NCBI GenBank assembly: GCA_002423895.1
Contig: DIOL01000012.1
Location: 183,430 to 247,429 of the forward strand
Direction of reading: 5' to 3'
DNA from: Bacteroidales bacterium UBA5515
GTDB lineage: Bacteria > Bacteroidota > Bacteroidia > Bacteroidales > P3
Length of the DNA: 64,000 bases
Part shown: one piece after another, positions 1 to 6,069 of the stretch
Position numbering within the stretch: the stretch's first letter is position 1
How the letters are laid out: each line of letters starts with the position of its first letter
Notes under the pieces: generated by a model
Seen by the model: the letters and a program-made list of their open reading frames with translations, nothing else
What the model was told of the DNA's origin: nothing
The model's database searches: none
Translations under genes and position numbers: made by a program

Positions 1-596
1 ATTATGGACTTCCAGGCCCTGACATAAAACATCCAGCAAGTATAGAAAACTATTGGAAGAGTTAAAATAAACTGAATCCAGTTCCAAACCTTATGACTTG
101 CCAAAAGCATTAAAGGATTATTTGGAATCATCTCACTCATTGAAATAATAAGGACCAAAAGAGCCAAAACAGAAGAAATAATTAATTTCTTTTTCATAGA
201 CTTTATTGAATCATTTTCTTCATCCTCTCCGGCATTCATAGGCACCATATCCATTCCGCAAACTGGACAGTCACCAAACTTGTCATAAGTCTTATCTCCC
301 TCGCAATGCATTGGGCAGTAGAAAACACCTCCCTTTGGAACTTTCTTTTGAACCTTTTTCTTTTTCTCAGGTTTCTTTCCTGAATTATTAGAAAAAATCT
401 TGTATTCCAATCCAGCACCAGTCAAAGCATCTTGAAAAACCTTCTCATTCATATCATAAGACATTTCAATAGTTGCTTCTTCCAATTCCAAATCAACAAT
501 AATATTATCAACCCCACTTACTTCCTTCAGCGTCTTTTCCACAGCCTTTTTGCAGCCAAGACAACCCATTCCTTCAACACGAAACTTTTTTATCAT
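1..596 (-). CDS. copA: Copper-translocating P-type ATPase, N-terminal part (cut by window edge)
   Basis: About 198 codons are visible; the rest lies left of the window. Residues 1-70 form an HMA heavy-metal-binding domain with GMGCLGC (9-15). A lysine-rich linker follows, then a second metal-binding module with YCPMHCEG (93-100) and CPVCGMDMVP (110-119), as in Bacteroidota and cyanobacterial CopA/SilP proteins. Hydrophobic segments at about 140-157 and 172-192 are the first membrane helices. The family pumps Cu(I) out of the cytoplasm using ATP. The ATPase core (DKTGT, CPC) is not in view, so the metal is inferred from the N-terminal modules. A minus-strand TAnnTTTG box 21 bp upstream supports this start. 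Confidence 0.85.
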   Translation of the reverse strand, partial: MIKKFRVEGMGCLGCKKAVEKTLKEVSGVDNIIVDLELEEATIEMSYDMNEKVFQDALTGAGLEYKIFSNNSGKKPEKKKKVQKKVPKGGVFYCPMHCEGDKTYDKFGDCPVCGMDMVPMNAGEDEENDSIKSMKKKLIISSVLALLVLIISMSEMIPNNPLMLLASHKVWNWIQFILTLPIVFYTCWMFYVRAWKSI

Positions 597-616
597 AAAA
601 AATTATATTTTACATT

Positions 617-624
617 CAAAACTA
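617..624 (-). promoter_or_regulatory. -7 promoter box for copA
   Basis: Minus-strand TAGTTTTG matches the Bacteroidota TAnnTTTG consensus and lies 21 bp before the copA start. Confidence 0.55.
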
Positions 625-729
625 TTTTCTTTAGACAATAAATTAAGCAATAAATTACTCCTTAATGAGAATAAAGAGAAAGAAAATAAAAATTAAACTA
701 TTTAATGCATTCTATTTAATATTATTTCC

Positions 730-737
730 TAACTTTG
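730..737 (+). promoter_or_regulatory. -7 promoter box for the lipocalin gene
   Basis: TAACTTTG matches TAnnTTTG. It overlaps the upstream in-frame ATG at 735, which argues that translation starts at 765. Confidence 0.6.
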
Positions 738-764
738 CCCATATTAATTTTAAAAACAAATATT

Positions 765-1304
765 ATGAAAAGAAATGTTTTAACTCTAATTCTTGTTGCT
801 TTAGGTTTTAGCTCTTGTGCTCAAAAAGAAACAAATTTAGATCTTACAACCGTTAAGGAATTTGACATAAATAAATATTTAGGTAAATGGTATGAAATTG
901 GAAGATACGACCATTCATTTGAAAGAGGTATGGTTGGAACAACAGCAATGTATAGCCTGAAGGAAGATGGAACAATTAAAGTTGTAAATAGTGGCTACAA
1001 GAATAGCTTTGAAGGAAAATATAAAGAAGTAACAGGTAAGGCAAAGTTTGCAGATAAAAATAATCCTGCCAAATTGAAGGTATCATTTTTCCTTTGGTTC
1101 TATGGAGCTTACAATATTTTGGAGTTGGATCAGGAAAACTATTCCTATGTACTTGTTGGTTCTGATTCCGATAAATATTTATGGATTTTAAGCCGTACCC
1201 CAAAACTTAAGGATGAGGATAAGGAATTCTTACTTAAAAGAGCCCAGGAAAGAGGTTACGATACATCTAAAATTATTTGGGTAGAACAAAAAGAATCTAA
1301 ATAA
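765..1304 (+). CDS. blc: Lipocalin family lipoprotein (Blc-like)
   Basis: The protein has 179 residues. A lipoprotein signal ending in the lipobox LGFSSC is followed by a lipocalin fold. The signature YLGKWYEIGRYDHSFERG carries the invariant GxW, and a C-terminal ILSRTP motif matches bacterial lipocalin Blc. Such proteins sit on the outer membrane and bind fatty acids or lysophospholipids. An in-frame ATG at 735 would add ten residues but overlaps the promoter box, so 765 is chosen. It appears monocistronic. Confidence 0.88.
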   Translation: MKRNVLTLILVALGFSSCAQKETNLDLTTVKEFDINKYLGKWYEIGRYDHSFERGMVGTTAMYSLKEDGTIKVVNSGYKNSFEGKYKEVTGKAKFADKNNPAKLKVSFFLWFYGAYNILELDQENYSYVLVGSDSDKYLWILSRTPKLKDEDKEFLLKRAQERGYDTSKIIWVEQKESK

Positions 1305-1587
1305 AGGATAGAGAAAATCAACCTCTTGAGAAAAAAGATTCAATTTTCTCAAAACTAAAACCCTATTAGAAGATATTCTTCATAACACAATTATTCTTCT
1401 TATTTAAACTATATTCCAAAATATGGTATAAATGTTTATTGTCTTCAAAACTTTATCGAATTAAATTCTTTACCTATAATCCTAATCCTTTTTAAAGAGA
1501 AATAAACAAGTCTTTTCCATTAAAAATAAAGAGATAAAGAACTGAAAACATAAGATATAAAACTAAAAACATAAGACATCAATCTCG
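1305..1587. other. Intergenic stretch before the repeat array
   Basis: No ORF or RNA gene is seen. A weak hairpin (TTGAGAAAA 1326-1334 with TTTTCTCAA 1344-1352) may end lipocalin transcription but lacks a clear T-tract. From about 1522 onward the sequence is the left part of a segment that recurs inverted at 39320-39790. Confidence 0.5.
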
Positions 1588-1758
1588 TTAAACTTCGTTT
1601 TAATCTACAAATAATGGCATTGTCTTCTCGAATTCATGGCATGATTTACTCGAATTCATGCCATGAATTAGTTCATTTCATGCCATGATTCCAACCAATT
1701 CATGCCATGATTCCGAGTAATTCATGGCATGAATTCAAAAACATCATGCCATGATTCC
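1588..1758 (+). repeat. 22 bp-phased ATGSCAT array with 19 bp leader
   Basis: Seven cores start at 1614, 1636, 1658, 1680, 1702, 1724 and 1746, exactly 22 bp apart. Reading 5'->3' the central base is G,G,C,C,C,G,C. Most cores extend to TTCATGSCATGA. The 15 bp between cores differ from unit to unit. The leader TTAAACTTCGTTTTAATCT (1588-1606) precedes unit 1 and recurs before the array at 22136. Confidence 0.9.
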
Positions 1759-1953
1759 GACATCAACTCCCTATTAAAATTTTTCTAAACAAGATTTATC
1801 AACATTAAAACAAGGATTAATTAGATTTATATAAGGATAATTTCAAGATTAATCCCTAATAATTTTTGCATAAGAAAACAAAGCCCTATCTATAAAATCA
1901 AAAAGTAGAAATATTTAGCAGATAATATTTAACTTAAATAAAAAATAATTTCT

Positions 1954-1961
1954 TACCTTTG
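1954..1961 (+). promoter_or_regulatory. -7 promoter box for the T9SS cargo gene
   Basis: TACCTTTG matches TAnnTTTG. The same box and its surroundings (TACCTTTGAGC) recur in the inverted copy at 39350-39357. The leader to the start codon is about 115 nt. Confidence 0.6.
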
Positions 1962-2082
1962 AGCGTTGAAAGTAAATAAAAAGTTAGTAATGAATAATAA
2001 TAGGAAAACTCATCGGTTTTTGCTTGCATAACAAGAAATCCTAAGCGACTGAAATTTATAATTATAATTAAACAATAAGAGT

Positions 2083-3498
2083 ATGAAACCAAAACAATTG
2101 TTCTTTTTAGCAGTATTATTTATTTCCTTTATTTCTCAAGCACAAGTTAATACACTTTTCCTGAGTGATAGTGCTTTAATTAAAGGAATAACAACTGATA
2201 AATCATCATATAAGATTGACAATCTTGATAATGATGGTTATTGGTCGAAACTTGGAGATTACTATGTTAATTATGATGACAACCTGAATATTCTTAATAC
2301 TTTCGCTTCAAATAATGTTTACTATCATAAATTTAATAATAAATTATATTCAATAGATATGGGTTATCACTTAGGTTTTATTCCTGATACTGCAAATCCT
2401 ATGTTCCAATATGTTTATCCTATTATTGATTCTTTTTATTTATCTATTTCAAATCTTAATGGCTCTAATTCTTATGTAAATATTACTGGTGGTGATTTTA
2501 TTGATTTTGATTATCATCTTGCTTTCCTTAAGAATAAAGCTTTGTATGCCGTTGCTTCTGTTCCTTTCGATAAGTGGTTTACATATGAAGATGATACAAA
2601 TAAATTCAAATTAGTAACAATCGATACTTTAGGCAATGTTGTTAATAGCAGAACTTATGATAGTTATGTTAGGGGATTATCTGTTATTGAACAGGGCAAT
2701 AATATTATGGTAGGTGCTTATTTATTAGATAGAAGTTCTGTTTTATACTATATTGACAACCAAACCTTAGATATGGTAGATAGTATGAGCTTTAGATTTT
2801 CTGATAATTTTAAGGCTATAAATGACAGTATTATTATTTCAAGAGGAAATAATTTTTATTATTATATTTATAATACTCATTCTAAAACCATAGACAGTCT
2901 TTTTTATAGACAAGATACTTGGTGTGAATATTCTTATATGTATCCATTCCTTCCGGTTTCTAATATTCTTATAGATGCAATAAGTGAAGATTCAATTGTT
3001 TATGCATATCGTATGTCAACTTATCCTTCTGAAATTGAACTTGGAATAAAAATAGATAATTTCAGCAAAAATGGATTTAATTTTAGAAGGATGTTCAATG
3101 GATTTGAACCTACTTTGGGAAAAGGAATTTATGGGATTACATGTACAAATGATGGAGGTATTATATTTACCATAGGCACAGTGGATGATAATAATATTCC
3201 AATTAATGCTTATTTGCTTAAGTATGATCCAAAAGGTTTATTAAGTGTGGCAAGTGTTAATCCTGATGAGGTTAAAATTATTGCTTATCCAAATCCAGCA
3301 AAAGACTTTATTAATATATCTTCTTCATCAATAATTAAAGAAATTCAAGTTTATAATACTCTTGGACAAGAGGTTTACTCTTCAAAAGCAAATAATAAAC
3401 ATCAACAAATTAATGTAAGCAAATTTGCAAAAGGCAATTATATTGCTAAAATACAAACTGATAATGGTAATGTAACTAAGAAATTTATTGTGGAATAA
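2083..3498 (+). CDS. Secreted protein with T9SS type A sorting domain, function unknown
   Basis: The protein has 471 residues. A Sec signal peptide (MKPKQLFFLAVLFISFISQAQ) leads into a long Asp/Asn/Tyr-rich body with no domain I recognise, possibly beta-propeller-like. The last ~75 residues are a classic T9SS sorting domain: YPNPAKDFINIS, then VYNTLGQEVYS and GNYIAKIQTDNG. It is therefore probably exported through the outer membrane by T9SS and surface-attached or released. It is driven by the promoter of repeat copy 1, whose other copy lacks this gene. Confidence 0.8.
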   Translation: MKPKQLFFLAVLFISFISQAQVNTLFLSDSALIKGITTDKSSYKIDNLDNDGYWSKLGDYYVNYDDNLNILNTFASNNVYYHKFNNKLYSIDMGYHLGFIPDTANPMFQYVYPIIDSFYLSISNLNGSNSYVNITGGDFIDFDYHLAFLKNKALYAVASVPFDKWFTYEDDTNKFKLVTIDTLGNVVNSRTYDSYVRGLSVIEQGNNIMVGAYLLDRSSVLYYIDNQTLDMVDSMSFRFSDNFKAINDSIIISRGNNFYYYIYNTHSKTIDSLFYRQDTWCEYSYMYPFLPVSNILIDAISEDSIVYAYRMSTYPSEIELGIKIDNFSKNGFNFRRMFNGFEPTLGKGIYGITCTNDGGIIFTIGTVDDNNIPINAYLLKYDPKGLLSVASVNPDEVKIIAYPNPAKDFINISSSSIIKEIQVYNTLGQEVYSSKANNKHQQINVSKFAKGNYIAKIQTDNGNVTKKFIVE

Positions 3499-3514
3499 TA
3501 AATACATTGGAATA

Positions 3515-3539
3515 CTTATCGACTTTGTCGCTTTGCAAA
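3515..3539 (+). repeat. 25 bp repeat with CGAC-TTT-GTCG dyad, copy 1
   Basis: CTTATCGACTTTGTCGCTTT plus five bases recurs on the minus strand at 39285-39309 with one mismatch. Here it lies just after the T9SS cargo gene. At the other locus it lies just after the shared promoter, with no cargo gene between. Confidence 0.8.
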
Positions 3540-3560
3540 TCATAGAAATATTTCACGAGG

Positions 3561-3598
3561 AAATAGGCAGAATAAAATTCTGCCTATTTATGTTTTTT
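3561..3598 (+). terminator. Rho-independent terminator after the T9SS cargo gene
   Basis: A perfect 13 bp stem (3561-3573 with 3577-3589) and an AAA loop are followed by a T-rich run. Confidence 0.85.
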
Positions 3599-3621
3599 AA
3601 CTGCTACAACGAGATTAAGAT

Positions 3622-3640
3622 ATCAATCAAAGAAGATTTT
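3622..3640 (+). repeat. 19 bp dispersed repeat, copy 1
   Basis: ATCAATCAAAGAAGATTTT is found again perfectly at 5607-5625. A GTTGCAAAA word follows within about 65 bp in both places. Confidence 0.7.
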
Positions 3641-3690
3641 TGTTGCAAAAATAAATTATATTCATAATAACCTTGTTAAAGAAGAAATTG

Positions 3691-3698
3691 TATTTTTG
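3691..3698 (+). promoter_or_regulatory. -7 promoter box for glutamine synthetase
   Basis: TATTTTTG matches TAnnTTTG and lies 19 bp before the ATG at 3718. It sits inside the longer reading frame from 3673, so the shorter start is preferred. Confidence 0.6.
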
Positions 3699-3717
3699 CC
3701 AGACAAAAATAAAAACT

Positions 3718-5223
3718 ATGTCAGAAAATATAGAACTAAATCCAAACCCTATTGTGCAGTTTTTACAGAAAATGCCTGCACAATTCACAAAATCAGATAT
3801 TATCAGATACATTGAGGAAAACAACATTCAAATGGTGAATTTCCGATATGCTGCAGGAGATGGTCGTTTGAAGACCTTAAATTTTGTAATCTCAAATAAA
3901 GCTTATTTAGATCAGGTGCTAACTTCAGGAGAAAGAGTAGATGGTTCAAGTTTGTTTTCATTTATGGAAGCAGGAAGCAGTGACCTGTATGTAATACCTC
4001 GCTTTTCAACTGCCTTTATTGACCCATTCGCATCATTGCCAACAATATGTTTCCTTTGTTCTTATTTTGACAAAGATGGAAACTTTCTTGAAACTTCTCC
4101 AGAACATTCTCTTCATAAAGCTTGCAAAGCATTTGAAGAAGTTACTGGCGGAATGGAGTTTTGGGCAATGGGAGAATTGGAGTATTACGTTATTGGGGAT
4201 GAAGAACCTTTATTCAAGGCAACTGACCAGAAAGGTTACCACGAATCAACTCCATTTTCAAAATATGAACAGTTTCGTCAAGAGGCAATGTATTGCATTG
4301 CACAATGCGGAGGACAAATAAAATATGGACATTCTGAAGTTGGAAATTTCACAATGGATGGAAAAATCTACGAACAGAACGAAATAGAATTTTTGCCAGT
4401 TCCAGTGCGTGATGCTGCAGATCAACTAATGATAGGAAAGTGGGTAATACGCACTTTAGCTATTCAATATGGTTTAGATGTAACTTTTTCTCCAAAAATA
4501 ACAGTAGGTAAAGCTGGCAGTGGAATGCATGTACATACAAGAGTTGTAAAAGATGGAGTTAACATGTATGTGGGAGAAAATGGATTAAGTGATGTTGCAA
4601 AGAAAGTTATTGCAGGAATGATGAAACTTGCACCAAGTCTTTCTGCAGTTGGAAATGCCAATCCAACATCATATCTTCGATTGGTACCACATCAGGAAGC
4701 ACCTACAACAGTATGTTGGGGAGACAGAAATCGTTCAGCATTAGTTAGAGTTCCTCTTGGTTGGAGTGGAAAAACAGATATGTGTTCTTTGGCTAATCCT
4801 TTGGAAGAGGCAAGTAAAAAAACATTTGAAGATAAGCAGACAGTAGAATTTCGTTGCCCAGATGCATCTGCAAATGTATATTTATTGATGGCAGGATTAG
4901 TTGTAGCAGCAAGATATGGATTTGAAATGGGAAATGCACTTGAATTTGCAGAACAGACATATGTTTCTTTCAATATTCATAAAGATGAAAATGCCGATAA
5001 GACAACAACTTTAGATTCACTTCCTACCTCATGCTGGGAGTCAGCACAAAGCATAGACAGTATGAGAGATATTTATCAGGCACATGGAGTATTCAGTAAA
5101 GAATTAATAGATGGACTTATAAAAGATTTAAGAAGATTTGATGATAAAAATCTTCGTAATGAGATGGAAAAAAATCCAGAGATAATCCATTCACTTGTAA
5201 AACAATTCTATTATTGCGGATAA
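3718..5223 (+). CDS. glnA: Glutamine synthetase (type I-like, ~500 residues)
   Basis: Makes glutamine from glutamate, ammonia and ATP in the cytoplasm. The protein has 501 residues. Recognisable motifs are VDGSS in the N-terminal beta-grasp region, GELEYYV (metal-binding Glu), GSGMHVHTRV (the glutamate-site loop), NRSALVRVP and the C-terminal VEFRCPDASANVYLLMAGL. The start at 3718 follows a promoter box; the in-frame ATG at 3673 lies upstream of it. No P-II or other nitrogen genes are adjacent, and a small membrane protein follows 63 bp downstream. Confidence 0.95.
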   Translation: MSENIELNPNPIVQFLQKMPAQFTKSDIIRYIEENNIQMVNFRYAAGDGRLKTLNFVISNKAYLDQVLTSGERVDGSSLFSFMEAGSSDLYVIPRFSTAFIDPFASLPTICFLCSYFDKDGNFLETSPEHSLHKACKAFEEVTGGMEFWAMGELEYYVIGDEEPLFKATDQKGYHESTPFSKYEQFRQEAMYCIAQCGGQIKYGHSEVGNFTMDGKIYEQNEIEFLPVPVRDAADQLMIGKWVIRTLAIQYGLDVTFSPKITVGKAGSGMHVHTRVVKDGVNMYVGENGLSDVAKKVIAGMMKLAPSLSAVGNANPTSYLRLVPHQEAPTTVCWGDRNRSALVRVPLGWSGKTDMCSLANPLEEASKKTFEDKQTVEFRCPDASANVYLLMAGLVVAARYGFEMGNALEFAEQTYVSFNIHKDENADKTTTLDSLPTSCWESAQSIDSMRDIYQAHGVFSKELIDGLIKDLRRFDDKNLRNEMEKNPEIIHSLVKQFYYCG

Positions 5224-5286
5224 TATTCAAAAAGAGATTTCTTTGTACTGGAGAGTAAATCCAACACAACCAAAAAAGAAATAATT

Positions 5287-5526
5287 ATGAATATAAAATA
5301 TCTAATTATAGGTATAGTATCTTTTGTCTTAGGAATAATAATGCTTATATGGAATATAAGAAAACCTATAAAATTTATTGAAAATCCAAAAGAAAAGATT
5401 GGGGCAGATGATATTGTGCAACATGAGAAATTTTATAAAAACTTGAATCAACATTCTATTATTACATATGTTGCAATGATTATTTTAGGAATAATATTTA
5501 TTTATAAAGGAATAACTGGAGTATAG
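5287..5526 (+). CDS. Small two-helix membrane protein, function unknown
   Basis: The protein has 79 residues. Hydrophobic helices at about 5-20 and 58-76 flank a short polar loop (KFIENPKEKIGADDIVQHEKFYKNL). I recognise no family. It lies 63 bp after glnA on the same strand and might be co-transcribed, but the spacing is loose. It reads as a real gene because the frame is open, starts with ATG and has a sensible membrane topology. Confidence 0.55.
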   Translation: MNIKYLIIGIVSFVLGIIMLIWNIRKPIKFIENPKEKIGADDIVQHEKFYKNLNQHSIITYVAMIILGIIFIYKGITGV

Positions 5527-5606
5527 TTTCATTACTATAATCACTTTACCAAAGAGGCAGAACATTATTCTTCCTTTTTTTTAATACCTTAAATAGAATT
5601 TAAAAC

Positions 5607-5625
5607 ATCAATCAAAGAAGATTTT
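5607..5625 (+). repeat. 19 bp dispersed repeat, copy 2
   Basis: Perfect second copy of the word at 3622-3640. Confidence 0.7.
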
Positions 5626-5633
5626 ATGATGTG

Positions 5634-5888
5634 GTGTGTCAGATTGGAGTTAATTAAGTTTTGTCGTTTCAAGTTGCAAAATATCAATTCTTTATAGGTA
5701 AATTATCAATTTGCTCTCAGTAAATCGGCGTCTTGGAGGTAGCGTGACGCCCGTAACGCATGTTACGTTATGGGCATAACGCATACCCCAAGACGGGCAT
5801 AACGCAGGGTGCGTTACGGGCGTCACGCTTTTTACATATCGCCGATATGTTGTTTTCATGTCTTAAATAATAGTGTATCAGATTAGGA
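5634..5888. repeat. Segment bounded by GTGTRTCAGATT direct repeats
   Basis: GTGTGTCAGATTGGA (5634-5648) and GTGTATCAGATTAGGA (5873-5888) flank the GC-rich array in the same orientation. They could be the ends of an inserted element. No ORF lies inside. Confidence 0.5.
5724..5846. repeat. GC-rich nested inverted-repeat array with TAACG words
   Basis: A perfect 20 bp inverted repeat (5741-5760 with 5810-5829) encloses more copies of the words GGGCATAACGCA and GTTACG. TAACG occurs at 5754, 5777 and 5800 (23 bp steps), with the reverse word CGTTA at 5766 and 5812. An outer ATCGGCG/CGCCGAT pair (5724-5730 and 5840-5846) extends the symmetry. The GC content is far above its surroundings. Confidence 0.85.
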
Positions 5889-5972
5889 TTTGACAAGTTT
5901 CAAGAGAAACTTATATAGCATAAATAACCTTTGTTAAGTTTTTGTTTCATTGTCTATTTTAGATATTATTTG

Positions 5973-5980
5973 TAGATTTG
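5973..5980 (+). promoter_or_regulatory. -7 promoter box for the S46 peptidase
   Basis: TAGATTTG matches TAnnTTTG and lies 89 bp before the chosen start. Confidence 0.5.
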
Positions 5981-6069
5981 CAAACTATGAATCTTTATTT
6001 TTATAATGGATAAATGGTTGTATTGAACTGTTTAATAGTTGGATAGGATAAATGTTTAAAAAGAGAAAT

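Larger units (their letters stand above)
1522..1995 (+). repeat. Copy 1 of a ~470 bp dispersed repeat (array plus promoter)
   Basis: This segment recurs as a diverged reverse complement at about 39320-39790. Both copies hold an outer AT-rich flank, a 19 bp leader, a seven-unit 22 bp array, a ~200 bp AT-rich stretch and a TACCTTTG promoter. The match was found by reading both strands; spacers and flanks agree with scattered substitutions and small indels. The outer limits are approximate. Confidence 0.85.

Noticed and set aside
432..641. Plus-strand ORF over the copA N-terminus
   Set aside because: It lies antisense to the HMA and second metal-binding module, which are clearly coding on the minus strand.
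1614..1752. CRISPR array
   Set aside because: The repeated core is only 7 bp (12-14 bp at most), the period is 22 bp, core orientation is mixed and no cas gene is present.
1614..1752. Plasmid-type iterons or a replication origin
   Set aside because: The 22 bp period is iteron-like, but the units are in both orientations, recur at several loci and no replication initiator gene is near.
3627..3827. Minus-strand ORF over the glnA start
   Set aside because: It is antisense to the promoter and N-terminus of a well-supported gene and has no protein features.
5724..5846. Rho-independent terminator
   Set aside because: It is far too long and nested, it lies 200 bp after the previous gene, and it contains several repeated words; only a short T-run follows.
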